NCBI GenBank assembly: GCA_049325055.1
Contig: JBMOPB010000074.1
Span: 1 to 51,230, forward strand
Length of the DNA: 51,230 bases
Source of the DNA: BRHc4a sp049325055
GTDB lineage: Bacteria; Bacillota; Desulfotomaculia; Desulfotomaculales; Desulfocucumaceae
Reading direction: 5' to 3'
The position numbers were made by a program, and so were the translations under genes. Shown here one piece after another: positions 40,848 through 48,850 of the stretch (position 1 is the first letter of the stretch; the number at the start of each line of letters is the position of its first letter). The notes under the pieces are model-generated. The model was given only the letters and a program-made list of their open reading frames with translations, was not told where the DNA came from and ran no database searches.

Positions 40848-41420
40848 CTACGGGGGAGGCATTTTCCAGGCTGCGTTGCCGGTGGGATCAAGGTATACAA
40901 GGAACAGTTCAGCCTCCCCTTTTTTCACCTTGAAAATAAGGTAGACAAGACGGTTTCCCGGACCGGTCCCGGCCGGGGCATCCGGTGCGACGGGGTTCTT
41001 TGGGACAACCCTTAGAAGATCGTATTTGACGCCCCCGGAACCGGTAAGATACCACCGGGAGGGGGAAGGCTCTCCGAAGTTGTCAGGAACGACAAGGGGC
41101 ACCACCATAAAGGTTTGGCCGCCCTCGGCAATTATTTTGTTGGTGCCCATGGTCAGCTGTTCGGAATATGTCACCCTGCCCTCAGGAGCGGCTGTAATCA
41201 TAATATTGCCTATAGCTGCCTGTTCCCCGGCCCGCAGCTGTTTTTCCGGCAGGAATGGCTTCTGTCCGGGAACTTCGCTGGTGCTGTTGCCGGAAAACCA
41301 GTAATATAAGAAAAAGATGGCCGGGCCTATGATGACCAGCCAGATCCAGTAGTTAAACACCTTCTTTTCCCGGTGGTTAAAGCTTTTTTGTTTCTTTTTG
41401 GTTGACAGCACTTGCCTCAC
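40848..41420 (-). CDS. membrane-anchored extracytoplasmic protein, hypothetical
   Basis: A 190-residue protein with a basic N-terminus (residues 1-22), one membrane helix (about 24-45), and a beta-rich outer domain with alternating hydrophobics (FMVVPLVVP, RLVYLIFKVKKGEAELFLVY). The layout resembles DUF4352-type lipoprotein or anchor domains, but the match is uncertain. The GTG at 41420 sits very close to GGGG; a second in-frame GTG four codons later is possible. It stands alone, convergent with the small frame at 40450 and divergent from the ferredoxin gene. Confidence 0.65.
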   Translation of the reverse strand: MRQVLSTKKKQKSFNHREKKVFNYWIWLVIIGPAIFFLYYWFSGNSTSEVPGQKPFLPEKQLRAGEQAAIGNIMITAAPEGRVTYSEQLTMGTNKIIAEGGQTFMVVPLVVPDNFGEPSPSRWYLTGSGGVKYDLLRVVPKNPVAPDAPAGTGPGNRLVYLIFKVKKGEAELFLVYLDPTGNAAWKMPPP

Positions 41421-41574
41421 GTCCCCAAAATATTTATGTGGAGTTTATAGGTCATTATGAAACATGAGGAACAATTTGTCAATGATTGGCTGTTTTTATT
41501 TATTGGCATAATCTGACGTTCATTCAGGGAAACTATACTAGATTTTAAAGCTTTTGATTGCGGAGGTGTCTATT

Positions 41575-41763
41575 ATGAAGATGGAAGTGGACCAGGACCT
41601 GTGCATAAGTTGCGGCGCATGCATCGATGCCTGCCCGGAGGTTTTTGACTGGAATAACGACGAAAAGGCGCAAGTGACAACGGCTGAAATACCAACGGAA
41701 TACGAGGACTCGGCGCAAGAGGCGGCGGAGGGGTGCCCCACCAATGCCATCAAAGAGGTTTAG
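41575..41763 (+). CDS. [4Fe-4S] ferredoxin, single-cluster type
   Basis: A 62-residue ferredoxin. Cluster ligands are Cys10, Cys13 and Cys16 (CISCGAC) plus the Cys of GCPTNAI near the C-terminus. Cys20 (DACP) is also present. In the Thermotoga-type relative, that residue forms a disulfide with a mid-protein Cys, which is missing here, so Cys20 is unpaired. Such ferredoxins carry electrons for anaerobic oxidoreductases. CGGAGG at 41561-41566 lies eight bases before ATG 41575. Confidence 0.9.
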   Translation: MKMEVDQDLCISCGACIDACPEVFDWNNDEKAQVTTAEIPTEYEDSAQEAAEGCPTNAIKEV

Positions 41764-41777
41764 AAGGGGTGAGGGCT

Positions 41778-41933
41778 GTGATTCCCAAAGATCCCGAAGA
41801 CATCAATATAAATGCCAGCCAGCAGGGAGTTCTTGAAATTGCCGAGCATTTTTTCCGCCAGAAAATGCGTCTAAAAGATGAAGAAAAAAAGAATGAACAG
41901 GTTGGTGCAAAAGGTGCCGAATATCAACCATGA
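41778..41933 (+). CDS. 51-residue charged protein, hypothetical
   Basis: A short helical, Lys/Glu-rich protein (EIAEHFFRQKMRLKDEEKK). GTG 41778 has AAGGGG eight bases upstream and starts 14 bases after the ferredoxin stop. It ends at a hairpin that looks like the operon terminator, which supports it as a real second gene of a ferredoxin transcript. No family was recognised. Confidence 0.55.
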   Translation: MIPKDPEDININASQQGVLEIAEHFFRQKMRLKDEEKKNEQVGAKGAEYQP

Positions 41934-41952
41934 GCGCGGTCAATACCGCGCT
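41933..41952 (+). terminator. hairpin at the end of the ferredoxin operon
   Basis: AGCGCGGT (41933-41940) pairs perfectly with ACCGCGCT (41945-41952) around CAAT. The following sequence is TTACTATTTT, so the T-run is broken but T-rich. Confidence 0.7.
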
Positions 41953-42063
41953 TTACTATTTTAGAGCTGTTGCCAGGTTTGCCTTACCCGGTTATTTTTG
42001 GATAAACATGGGCCTTATGGAAATAATATAAGCTGATTTTTAAAAACGGAAAAGGTGATGTGA

Positions 42064-43209
42064 TTGTCCAGAATAAGGATTATGCACGTTGTGAGACCCT
42101 CTGACGGAGGAATAAAAAAACACATTATAACCCTTATAGACCGGTCTGACCGGAAGAATTTCGAGCACATGGTGGCCTGCCCGCCCGGGGCAACGGCCGA
42201 TTCTTTTAAGGAAAAGGGTATACCAACCTTTGTTTTGCCTTTAAAGGGAGAACTTAACTTTGCGTCCGATGTGGCCACGGTAAAAATTCTGGCTGCCCTA
42301 TTCAGGGAGAACCGTGTGGAAATCGCACATGCCCACGGTTATAAGGCCGGCCTGGTGGGGAGGGTTGCAGCGGTGCTGTCGGGTGTTCCGGCCATGGTAA
42401 TGACGGTTCACAATTCCATTTTCGCCAGCTGGACCTCCCCGTGGAAAAACTTTATTTACGCTGCCGGAGACAGGATATTATCCTGCTTTACAGACAGGAT
42501 TATAGCGGTCTCCGGGGCCCTGGCCGGTGAAATAGTGGGACGGGAAGGGGTAAGCCCCAAAAAGGTGATAGTAATTTATAACGGAATAAGCCATGACGAT
42601 TTCTGTTTTCCCCCGGACCGCAGGTTTCTTGAAAAAACTACAGGGATACCCTGCGGTGACAGGGTTGTGGGGACCGTGGCCAGACTGGCCCCGCAGAAGG
42701 GGGTAGGTGATTTCATAAAGGCGGCCGCCGTACTGTCCAGGAGCCTTTCCGGGGTATCCTTTCTGGTGGTGGGTGACGGTCCGCTGAGGGCGGAACTGGA
42801 GAGGCAGTCAAAAAATTTGAGCCTCCAGGGAAGGCTTTTTTTTGCCGGGGAAAGAGGGGATATAGCCAGGATAATGCCCTGCCTGGACGTTTTCGTGCTT
42901 TCATCGGTCAGTGAGGGCCTTCCGCTGGCATTGCTGGAAGCCATGGCTTACTGCCTTCCGGTGGTGGCCACCAGGGTGGGAGGGATTCCTGAGGTAATAT
43001 CCGACGGTGTAAACGGGCTTCTGGTAGATCCCGGTGATGTTGCCGGGCTGGCCCGGTCTGTTGACACATTGCTGCGCAACCGGGGAAAGTCCCGTAAAAT
43101 TGGAGCCGAAGGTAAAAATAAACTGCTGGAAGCCTTTACCGACGTAAAAATGACCCGGGCCACAGAGAGGGTATACAGTGATTTGATATATGGGGGTTGT
43201 ATTCCATAA
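42064..43209 (+). CDS. GT4-family glycosyltransferase
   Basis: A 381-residue GT-B fold glycosyltransferase. The N-terminal acceptor half starts RIMHVVRPSDGGIKKHI. The C-terminal nucleotide-sugar half carries VVGDGPLRAELE and the family EGLPLALLE (E-x7-E) motif. It transfers a sugar from a nucleotide donor to an envelope lipid or polysaccharide; donor and acceptor are unknown. TTG 42064 follows AAAGGTGATG. Its 3' end overlaps the next gene by 13 bases, so the two are coupled. Confidence 0.9.
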   Translation: MSRIRIMHVVRPSDGGIKKHIITLIDRSDRKNFEHMVACPPGATADSFKEKGIPTFVLPLKGELNFASDVATVKILAALFRENRVEIAHAHGYKAGLVGRVAAVLSGVPAMVMTVHNSIFASWTSPWKNFIYAAGDRILSCFTDRIIAVSGALAGEIVGREGVSPKKVIVIYNGISHDDFCFPPDRRFLEKTTGIPCGDRVVGTVARLAPQKGVGDFIKAAAVLSRSLSGVSFLVVGDGPLRAELERQSKNLSLQGRLFFAGERGDIARIMPCLDVFVLSSVSEGLPLALLEAMAYCLPVVATRVGGIPEVISDGVNGLLVDPGDVAGLARSVDTLLRNRGKSRKIGAEGKNKLLEAFTDVKMTRATERVYSDLIYGGCIP

Positions 43210-45488
43210 AGCCGGGAAATTTAAGAATAAAAAGAATACTGATTCCGCTTTTCCTGGCAGCGGGCCTGGCTGTGGTGTGTTTCACGCTGTACCGCGCCAC
43301 GGGGATGGCGCCCGCTGTCAGGCAGGCACTGCCAGCCTGCCGGGGCGGGGACGGTGTTGGATTTAATTACCCGTCAGATCCGGGAAGGGTTATCATAGTG
43401 ACAATGGATTACCTGCAGATAAAAGACCTGGAGGGGGAACTCAACCCTAATCTTTCGAAATTGACAGCCCGGGGAGCCGCTGCCCTTATGAACGTCAATA
43501 CCGGGGGCCTCATAACCCCCGATAACGCCCACGCTACCATAGGATCCGGGGCACACGTCTCTGCCGGAAATGCCTCTGCCCATGTTTTTGCCTCCTCGGA
43601 AGCATCGGAAAAGGGAACCGCCGCTGAAGAATACCGCCGGAGAACCGGAGAGGGGCCGCCGGGCGGATCGCTTGTTTTTCTTGATATAACGAGGTTGCGG
43701 ATATTAAATGAAAACCTGGGCTACACTGTGGTGCCTGGTGCTCTGGGGACAAGTATCCATGAAGCGGGGTACAGGACAGCCGTTCTTGGCAACTCTGATG
43801 ACAGGAACGGCCCCAGGAGGCCGGCCGCCTCCATTGTAATGGATCACCGGGGGATAGTGGATGCCGGGGCTGTGGGCGCAAGCGTGGTCCGGCGGGAAAA
43901 GGACTTTATACATGGCTTTAGCACCGATTACGCAGGGATACTGAAAGAATACGACAGGCTGGCCCCTGACGTAAAGCTTGTGGCCATCGACCTGGGGGAC
44001 CTGGGCAGGCTGCAGAGCGCCCGGGAATACATGGAGGCGGATCACTGGATAGAGTGGAGGGCCAGGATAATAGGCAGGGCAGACCGGTTTCTGGAAGGTC
44101 TTGTCGGCCGGATGGATAAAAAGGACCTGTTAATAATGATCTGCCCTACACCCGGGGATGACGGAATAGAAAAGGACAGGCTGTCTCCGGTTTTGTTGTA
44201 CGGAGGCTGTGTCCCCCCGGGGCTTTTGGTTTCTCCCACCACCAAGAGGCCGGGATTGATAATGAACGTTGATGTTGCTCCAACTGTGCTCGATTTTCTT
44301 GGGATACCAAGGCCGGCTTATTTTACCGGCCGCCCGGCCAGGGTTATACCTGGGGACTTTGATATCGGAATGCTGTCGGCCATGTACAGGGTAATTGAGG
44401 TTATATATGAGTCCAGGCCCGTGCTGCAAAAAGGGTATGTAATATTCCAGCTGGCGCTGCTGGCTGTCTCTCTGTGGTATATTTTCCTTGTAAAAAAGGG
44501 GAAGGAAATACTTAAGCCATTTTTCCTTTCTATTATGTCGGTGCCACTGGCATATCTACTGGTGCCGCTCTTTCCTGCAGGGGGAGTTATAATGCTTAGT
44601 GCCCTTCTCATAACCATTACCTTGCTGATAACATTGATATCCCTGTGGGTGCATAAGATTTACCGGATAGATTCCTTTTTATTTATTGGACTAGTCACCA
44701 TGACGGCGGTTGCCCTGGACATTGCCGCAGGCTCACCTTTGCAGAAGGTGTCGGTGCTGGGTTACGACCCAGTGGTGGGGGCCAGGTTTTACGGTCTTGG
44801 GAACGAATATATGGGTGTTTTGATAGGGTCCACCCTGGTGGGGACATCGGCCCTGATTTCCGCCGCCGATAAAAGGCGCGGGCCCCTCATATTAACCACC
44901 GGGGCGGTATACATTCTCATTATTTATCTGATCGCTTCCCCCCAGTTCGGTACCAACGTGGGAGGGACCATTTCCGCAGCCTCCGCCTTTATGGTGGCGT
45001 TCCTGATGATCCTGGGGATAAGGTTTGACTGGCGGGCTTTAGTGGCTGTGGTTTTGGGAGTGGCGCTGGTTGTACTGGCATTTATGCTGTACGACGCCGG
45101 AAGGCCGTCCCATCACCAGTCCCACATCGGCAGGACCGCAGGTCTTATCGCCTCGGAGGGACTGGACACCGTTGTGGGAATAATCAACAGGAAAACCGAG
45201 ATGAATGTGAAGCTTATCAAATACACCATATGGAGCCGGATTTTTATTTCCAGCCTGGCTATACTGGCTCTCTTGTTTTACAGGCCCCGCGGAGTGATGG
45301 AAGGTATTAAAAACAGGCACCCATATCTGTTCAGGGGGTTGGTGGGGGTGATCACCGGGAGCATAGTGGCTTTTATTTTTAATGATTCCGGGGTGGTGGC
45401 CGCTGCCACCACCATGATATTCGGGGCGCCCCCACTTATTTACCTTGTATTGGACGAACTTGAAGGAAGAGGCGGGGATCTGGTCTAA
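43197..45488 (+). CDS. alkaline-phosphatase-superfamily domain fused to a polytopic membrane domain
   Basis: A 763-residue protein. After an N-terminal membrane helix (about 12-31) comes an extracytoplasmic region to about residue 405 that resembles the alkaline phosphatase/phosphoglycerate mutase superfamily: VIIVTMD as the first metal Asp, a TPDNAHATIGSGAHVSAG block, and a closing RPGLIMNVDVAPTVLDFLGI segment. The rest (about 410-750) holds nine or so membrane helices of unknown family with GLGNEYMGVL and QFGTNVGGT. It probably modifies a lipid- or glycan-linked phosphate at the membrane surface together with the GT4 enzyme. The specific reaction is unknown. TTG 43197 lies close to GGGGG, so the start may be slightly off. 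Confidence 0.75.
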   Translation: MYSIKPGNLRIKRILIPLFLAAGLAVVCFTLYRATGMAPAVRQALPACRGGDGVGFNYPSDPGRVIIVTMDYLQIKDLEGELNPNLSKLTARGAAALMNVNTGGLITPDNAHATIGSGAHVSAGNASAHVFASSEASEKGTAAEEYRRRTGEGPPGGSLVFLDITRLRILNENLGYTVVPGALGTSIHEAGYRTAVLGNSDDRNGPRRPAASIVMDHRGIVDAGAVGASVVRREKDFIHGFSTDYAGILKEYDRLAPDVKLVAIDLGDLGRLQSAREYMEADHWIEWRARIIGRADRFLEGLVGRMDKKDLLIMICPTPGDDGIEKDRLSPVLLYGGCVPPGLLVSPTTKRPGLIMNVDVAPTVLDFLGIPRPAYFTGRPARVIPGDFDIGMLSAMYRVIEVIYESRPVLQKGYVIFQLALLAVSLWYIFLVKKGKEILKPFFLSIMSVPLAYLLVPLFPAGGVIMLSALLITITLLITLISLWVHKIYRIDSFLFIGLVTMTAVALDIAAGSPLQKVSVLGYDPVVGARFYGLGNEYMGVLIGSTLVGTSALISAADKRRGPLILTTGAVYILIIYLIASPQFGTNVGGTISAASAFMVAFLMILGIRFDWRALVAVVLGVALVVLAFMLYDAGRPSHHQSHIGRTAGLIASEGLDTVVGIINRKTEMNVKLIKYTIWSRIFISSLAILALLFYRPRGVMEGIKNRHPYLFRGLVGVITGSIVAFIFNDSGVVAAATTMIFGAPPLIYLVLDELEGRGGDLV

Positions 45489-45510
45489 TACTACTCTAAT
45501 ACTGTAATCC

Positions 45511-45556
45511 TTTCCCGTCAGAATTCAGAATCCAGGAGACAGAATCCAGAAAAATA
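45511..45556 (+). repeat. inverted-repeat copy A (CCCGTCAGAATTCAG type)
   Basis: About 42 bases beginning CCCGTCAGAATTCAGAATCC. Its reverse complement recurs at 48771-48815 with about three differences. It is composed of GAATCCAG units and lies between stop and start of flanking genes. Confidence 0.75.
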
Positions 45557-45633
45557 TACAGCCTGCACATTCATAGAGGGCGGGGATTGTCAAGGAAAGG
45601 TTACCAAGGCAGGAGATTAGGAGGAATGAAGAT

Positions 45634-46386
45634 ATGCAGAAAATAGGCAGATTCTCCCGTGGTGACAGTATCTTCTACGGGGTGGTGGAAGGGGATCGGG
45701 TGCTCGAAGTGAACGACCCGTTTAAAAGCACCAGTACCAATGGGGTGGTTCATAATATTGAGCAGTTGAAGGCGCTTGCCCCCTGCCTTCCAGGAAAGGC
45801 GGTCTGTGTGGGGCTTAATTACAGGGCACATGCCCTGGAACTTGGCCTCGACCTTCCCGAAGAGCCTGTGCTGTTCTTAAAGCCGTCAACTGCGGTTATA
45901 GGCCCCGGTGATTTTATCCAGTACCCTGAAATGAGCCGGAGGGTGGATTACGAGGCCGAACTGGCCGTGGTTATTGGGGCCAGTTGCAAAAACGTCGGCG
46001 TGGAAGACGCCCACCGTTATGTGCTGGGGTATACCTGCGCCAATGACGTTACGGCCAGGGATCTTCAGCAAAAAGACGGCCAGTGGACAAGGGCTAAATC
46101 GTTTGACACTTTTCTTCCATTGGGGCCGTATATTATTACTGGTATAGATCCCGGCCGTCTGGATATATTTTTGTATCTTAACGGTGAACTGAAGCAAAAA
46201 TCAAACACTGCGGACCTGATATTCAAGACCGGGGAACTGGTCAGTTTTGTTTCCAGGGTAATGACCTTATACCCCGGAGACGTCATACTGACCGGCACTC
46301 CTTCGGGCATCGGCCCGATGCACAGTGGCGACAGGGTGGAGGTGATGATAGAGTCGCTGGGAACTCTCGCAAACACCGTTAAATGA
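45634..46386 (+). CDS. fumarylacetoacetate hydrolase family protein
   Basis: A 250-residue FAH-fold protein. It has a short N-terminal domain and a catalytic domain beginning CVGLNYRAHALELG. The metal ligands are in DYEAELAVVIG and GYTCANDVTARDLQ (two Glu and one Asp as usual), and the C-terminus has ILTGTPSGIG. The family includes acylpyruvase, oxaloacetate decarboxylase and 2-hydroxyhepta-2,4-diene-1,7-dioate isomerase; the substrate cannot be chosen. AGGAGGAATG lies just before the ATG. The surrounding genes do not indicate an aromatic pathway. Confidence 0.88.
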   Translation: MQKIGRFSRGDSIFYGVVEGDRVLEVNDPFKSTSTNGVVHNIEQLKALAPCLPGKAVCVGLNYRAHALELGLDLPEEPVLFLKPSTAVIGPGDFIQYPEMSRRVDYEAELAVVIGASCKNVGVEDAHRYVLGYTCANDVTARDLQQKDGQWTRAKSFDTFLPLGPYIITGIDPGRLDIFLYLNGELKQKSNTADLIFKTGELVSFVSRVMTLYPGDVILTGTPSGIGPMHSGDRVEVMIESLGTLANTVK

Positions 46387-46422
46387 TGGTGGAGTGGGTT
46401 TTACAGTTAACCCAAAATTTTG

Positions 46423-46450
46423 TTGACAAACTTTGATATTATGTTAAAAT
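46423..46450 (+). promoter_or_regulatory. sigma-A promoter of speD
   Basis: TTGACA (46423-46428), 16-base spacer, TAAAAT (46445-46450). Transcription should begin near 46457, immediately before the leader hairpin. Confidence 0.8.
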
Positions 46451-46461
46451 TTAATTTGGTT

Positions 46462-46501
46462 GGAATTGGCCCCCCTTGAACCGAAGGGGTTAGCCGGTTC
46501 C
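46462..46501 (+). promoter_or_regulatory. speD leader hairpin
   Basis: GGAATTGG (46462-46469) pairs fully with CCGGTTCC (46494-46501), allowing two G-U pairs; CCCCTT (46472-46477) pairs with AAGGGG (46484-46489) inside. The stem occupies the start of the mRNA, with GGGGGAAG about 20 bases later as the ribosome site. It could be a stability element or a polyamine-responsive leader. No known riboswitch class was recognised. Confidence 0.6.
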
Positions 46502-46534
46502 AATATATTTGTGACAAAGGGGGAAGATAATGTA

Positions 46535-46918
46535 ATGAAACCTTTGGGCCGCCATGTTCTGGCTGAAATTTATGGATGCGAATTCGATCTTCTGAATGAC
46601 ATCAAAAAAGTTGAGGCCATTATGGTCAACGCAGCACTGGAAGCCGGAGCTGAAGTAAGAGAATTTGTTTTTCATAAGTTCAGCCCGCAAGGGGTAAGCG
46701 GTGTGGTTGTAATTTCCGAATCGCACCTGGCCATCCATACGTGGCCGGAGCTGGGCTATGCGGCCGTGGACGTATTTACATGCGGAGACAAAGTGGACCC
46801 CTGGGATGCCTGCAATTACCTTACAGAAAATTTCTGTGCCACCCATATGACAGCAAAGGAAACAAAGAGAGGAGTAATTCCTCCCGAGGTGGTACCGCAG
46901 GCAGCCGTAAATCTATAG
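46535..46918 (+). CDS. speD: S-adenosylmethionine decarboxylase proenzyme
   Basis: A 127-residue prokaryotic-type AdoMet decarboxylase. The processing site is Glu62-Ser63 in VVISESHLAIHTWPE: self-cleavage there turns Ser63 into the pyruvoyl cofactor. VDVFTCGD supplies the catalytic Cys. The product, decarboxylated AdoMet, feeds spermidine synthesis; no spermidine synthase is in the window. ATG 46535 starts the conserved fold, with GGGGG about 12 bases upstream. The in-frame upstream extension to 46460 lies in the leader hairpin and is not protein-like. Confidence 0.93.
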   Translation: MKPLGRHVLAEIYGCEFDLLNDIKKVEAIMVNAALEAGAEVREFVFHKFSPQGVSGVVVISESHLAIHTWPELGYAAVDVFTCGDKVDPWDACNYLTENFCATHMTAKETKRGVIPPEVVPQAAVNL

Positions 46919-46954
46919 GAGGGATATTTATTAGTACCCGGCTGAACGAAAGTT

Positions 46955-46993
46955 AGTAAGCCTTGCTTCATACATAACGAAGCGGGGCTTACT
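46955..46993 (+). terminator. terminator downstream of speD
   Basis: AGTAAGCC (46955-46962) pairs perfectly with GGCTTACT (46986-46993); GCTTC/GAAGC pairs inside. GCTTTTATG follows. It separates speD from the menaquinone-type cluster. Confidence 0.75.
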
Positions 46994-47084
46994 GCTTTTA
47001 TGGGAGCAAATTTGTCCCCCGGGCAGGAAATAGTGCTGCCGTCTAGAATATATAAAATTTCAGGGGATAAAAGGGGGGAGCCTG

Positions 47085-47846
47085 TTGCACGATATTTTTT
47101 ACCCCATAAAAGGGGATCTGTTGAGGGTACGGGAGAGGTTGAACAGATATTATAGAATAAAGGCCGGGGATATAAAAGAATTTGCCCACCTGGAAAAGTA
47201 CGCTGAATACCTTTGCCCGGCCCTGGTGCTGTTTACGGCCAGAATGTACGGAGGGGTTACCGAAAAAGTAATCTCCATGGCCCAGGTTTTCCAGTTCATT
47301 CACCTTGCGTCACAGGTTCATTGCAATATCAACGAGGACTGGCAGATATGCGAAAATAAGTGCCCTGATCCCAGGGACGGGTGCCAGTACCCGGTTCTGG
47401 TGGGAGACTATCTCTACGGAAGGTTTTTCACCACTCTGTGTGAAGCGGATATCGTGGAATATCTTGGCCCCCTTTCGGAAATCATTTGCATGATTAATGA
47501 AGGGGGCATTATAAGGCTTAAAAGCCATGGTGTGATCAAAGCCGGCGTGAAAAGGGAGATCATCAGGCTGGAAGTGGCCGAGCTGACGGGCGGGTGCTGT
47601 AAAATGGGCGGACAGGCGGCCGGCGCTGAACGGGAATGCCAGCAACACCTCTATCGATTCGGTTTTTCTCTGGGTATGGCCGCCGGGATGCTGATCAATG
47701 AGCTTTTCGACCAGGCGGAGGCATACTTCAATGAGGCGCTGTCCATACTGGATTGTCTCGGCCCCGGCAAGGGCAGGGATGATTTGAAGAGCCTGGTCAT
47801 GTTTATGAAAAACAGCGCCAAAGACAGCAGGAAGATGGTTTGCTGA
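47085..47846 (+). CDS. catalytically degenerate polyprenyl-diphosphate-synthase homologue
   Basis: A 253-residue protein that follows the trans-prenyl synthase fold (PALVLFTARMYGG, FIHLASQVH, VLVGDYLYGRFF, CCKMGGQAAGAE, FGFSLGMAAG). The first Asp-rich motif is replaced by CNINEDWQ (about 80-87), and the second by LINELFD (203-209). The canonical DDxxD pairs that hold magnesium and the diphosphates are absent, so catalysis is unlikely. It sits 7 bases from overlapping the menG-type methyltransferase start, in a UbiE/UbiD/UbiA cluster. A partner or scaffold role for the real heptaprenyl/menaquinone prenyl synthase is plausible. Extra Cys residues (80, 89, 93, 100) are unusual. TTG 47085 follows GGGGGGAG. 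Confidence 0.75.
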   Translation: MHDIFYPIKGDLLRVRERLNRYYRIKAGDIKEFAHLEKYAEYLCPALVLFTARMYGGVTEKVISMAQVFQFIHLASQVHCNINEDWQICENKCPDPRDGCQYPVLVGDYLYGRFFTTLCEADIVEYLGPLSEIICMINEGGIIRLKSHGVIKAGVKREIIRLEVAELTGGCCKMGGQAAGAERECQQHLYRFGFSLGMAAGMLINELFDQAEAYFNEALSILDCLGPGKGRDDLKSLVMFMKNSAKDSRKMVC

Positions 47847-47866
47847 AAACGAAAGAGGGGAAAAAA

Positions 47867-48589
47867 ATGGTTCGCATACCGGAAAGATACGGCAGCAAGG
47901 AAGAATACGTGCATGACATTTTTTCAAGTATAGCGCACCGGTATGACCTTTTGAACACCACCCTTAGCTTTAACAGGGACAAATTCTGGAGAAGATTCGC
48001 AGTTTCCAGGTGCGGCCTTGAGCCCGGGGGGAAAGGGCTGGACGTCTGCTGCGGTACCGGTATGCTGACCATAGAGATGGCAGGGGTGGTCGGCAGGCAG
48101 GGTAAAGTTGTGGGACTGGATTTTTGCGAGAACATGCTGGCCAGGGCGGTGCGGAATATTGAAAAGACTCCGCATCAGGGTGTGATTAGCCTGGTTAACG
48201 GAAATGCAGTGGATCTTCCCTTTGAAGATAATTCATTTGACTGTGCCATAATAGGTTTTGCCCTTCGGAACGTTCCCGATATTGCAAAAACTATAAGAGA
48301 GATGGCCAGGGTGGTACGCCCCGGCGGAAAGGTTGTCTCCCTGGAACTGTCAAAACCCAGCGCCCCGGTCTTTAAACAGGCTTATTACCTTTATTTTGAC
48401 CGCATCGTTCCCATTTTGGGCAAACTTGGCATCGGAAAGGACGGCCCGTACAGCTACCTGCCGGAATCCTTGAAGTCTTTTCCGCACCAGTCGGAAATAA
48501 AGGACATGTTTGAGCGCGAAGGGTTAAAGGACGCCTGCTATCACGAATTGACCGGAGGTATAGTTACGGTTCACGAGGGAACGGTTTAA
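47867..48589 (+). CDS. menG: demethylmenaquinone methyltransferase (UbiE/MenG family)
   Basis: A 240-residue class I AdoMet methyltransferase. LDVCCGTGML is the SAM-binding loop, and FALRNVPD and ELSKPSAPVFKQAYYLYFD are UbiE/MenG family segments. It would methylate demethylmenaquinone in the last step of menaquinone synthesis. ATG 47867 follows GAGGGG by six bases and starts 20 bases after the prenyl-synthase-like gene, so the two are co-transcribed. Confidence 0.92.
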   Translation: MVRIPERYGSKEEYVHDIFSSIAHRYDLLNTTLSFNRDKFWRRFAVSRCGLEPGGKGLDVCCGTGMLTIEMAGVVGRQGKVVGLDFCENMLARAVRNIEKTPHQGVISLVNGNAVDLPFEDNSFDCAIIGFALRNVPDIAKTIREMARVVRPGGKVVSLELSKPSAPVFKQAYYLYFDRIVPILGKLGIGKDGPYSYLPESLKSFPHQSEIKDMFEREGLKDACYHELTGGIVTVHEGTV

Positions 48590-48850
48590 TTGAGAATCCA
48601 GAATCCAGAATAGTCAACATCATAGAGGCAGAGAAGGCCGGCGAACGTGCTGTAGGCTGAGTAATTTCTCAAAAAGGATACGACCTCAATATTAACTGTA
48701 ATTAAGTGCGATACCACGGAGACCATATTACTGCAGACCAATATTAAGACACGTCAGGAATGCTTTCTTCATTATTCTGGATTCTGGCTCCTGGATTCTG
48801 TATTCTGACGGGAAGGACTATCGGAGCAGACCAACAGATGGGGTGTACAA
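48590..48850. repeat. intergenic repeat region with inverted-repeat copy B
   Basis: About 260 gene-free bases. 48593-48612 holds short GAATCCA tandem units. 48771-48815 (ATTCTGGATTCTGGCTCCTG onward, ending TCTGACGGG) is the inverted counterpart of the repeat at 45511-45556. Between them nothing recognisable was seen. The promoter of the UbiD gene should lie here but is not clear. Confidence 0.65.

Noticed and set aside
40629..41015. Plus-strand open frame of 128 codons
   Set aside because: About 170 bases overlap the antisense of the membrane-anchored protein at 40848-41420. The predicted protein is Arg/Gly-rich without a plausible ribosome site.
46460..46534. N-terminal extension of AdoMet decarboxylase
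   Set aside because: It falls within the leader hairpin right after the predicted transcription start. Family proteins begin at the 46535 ATG.
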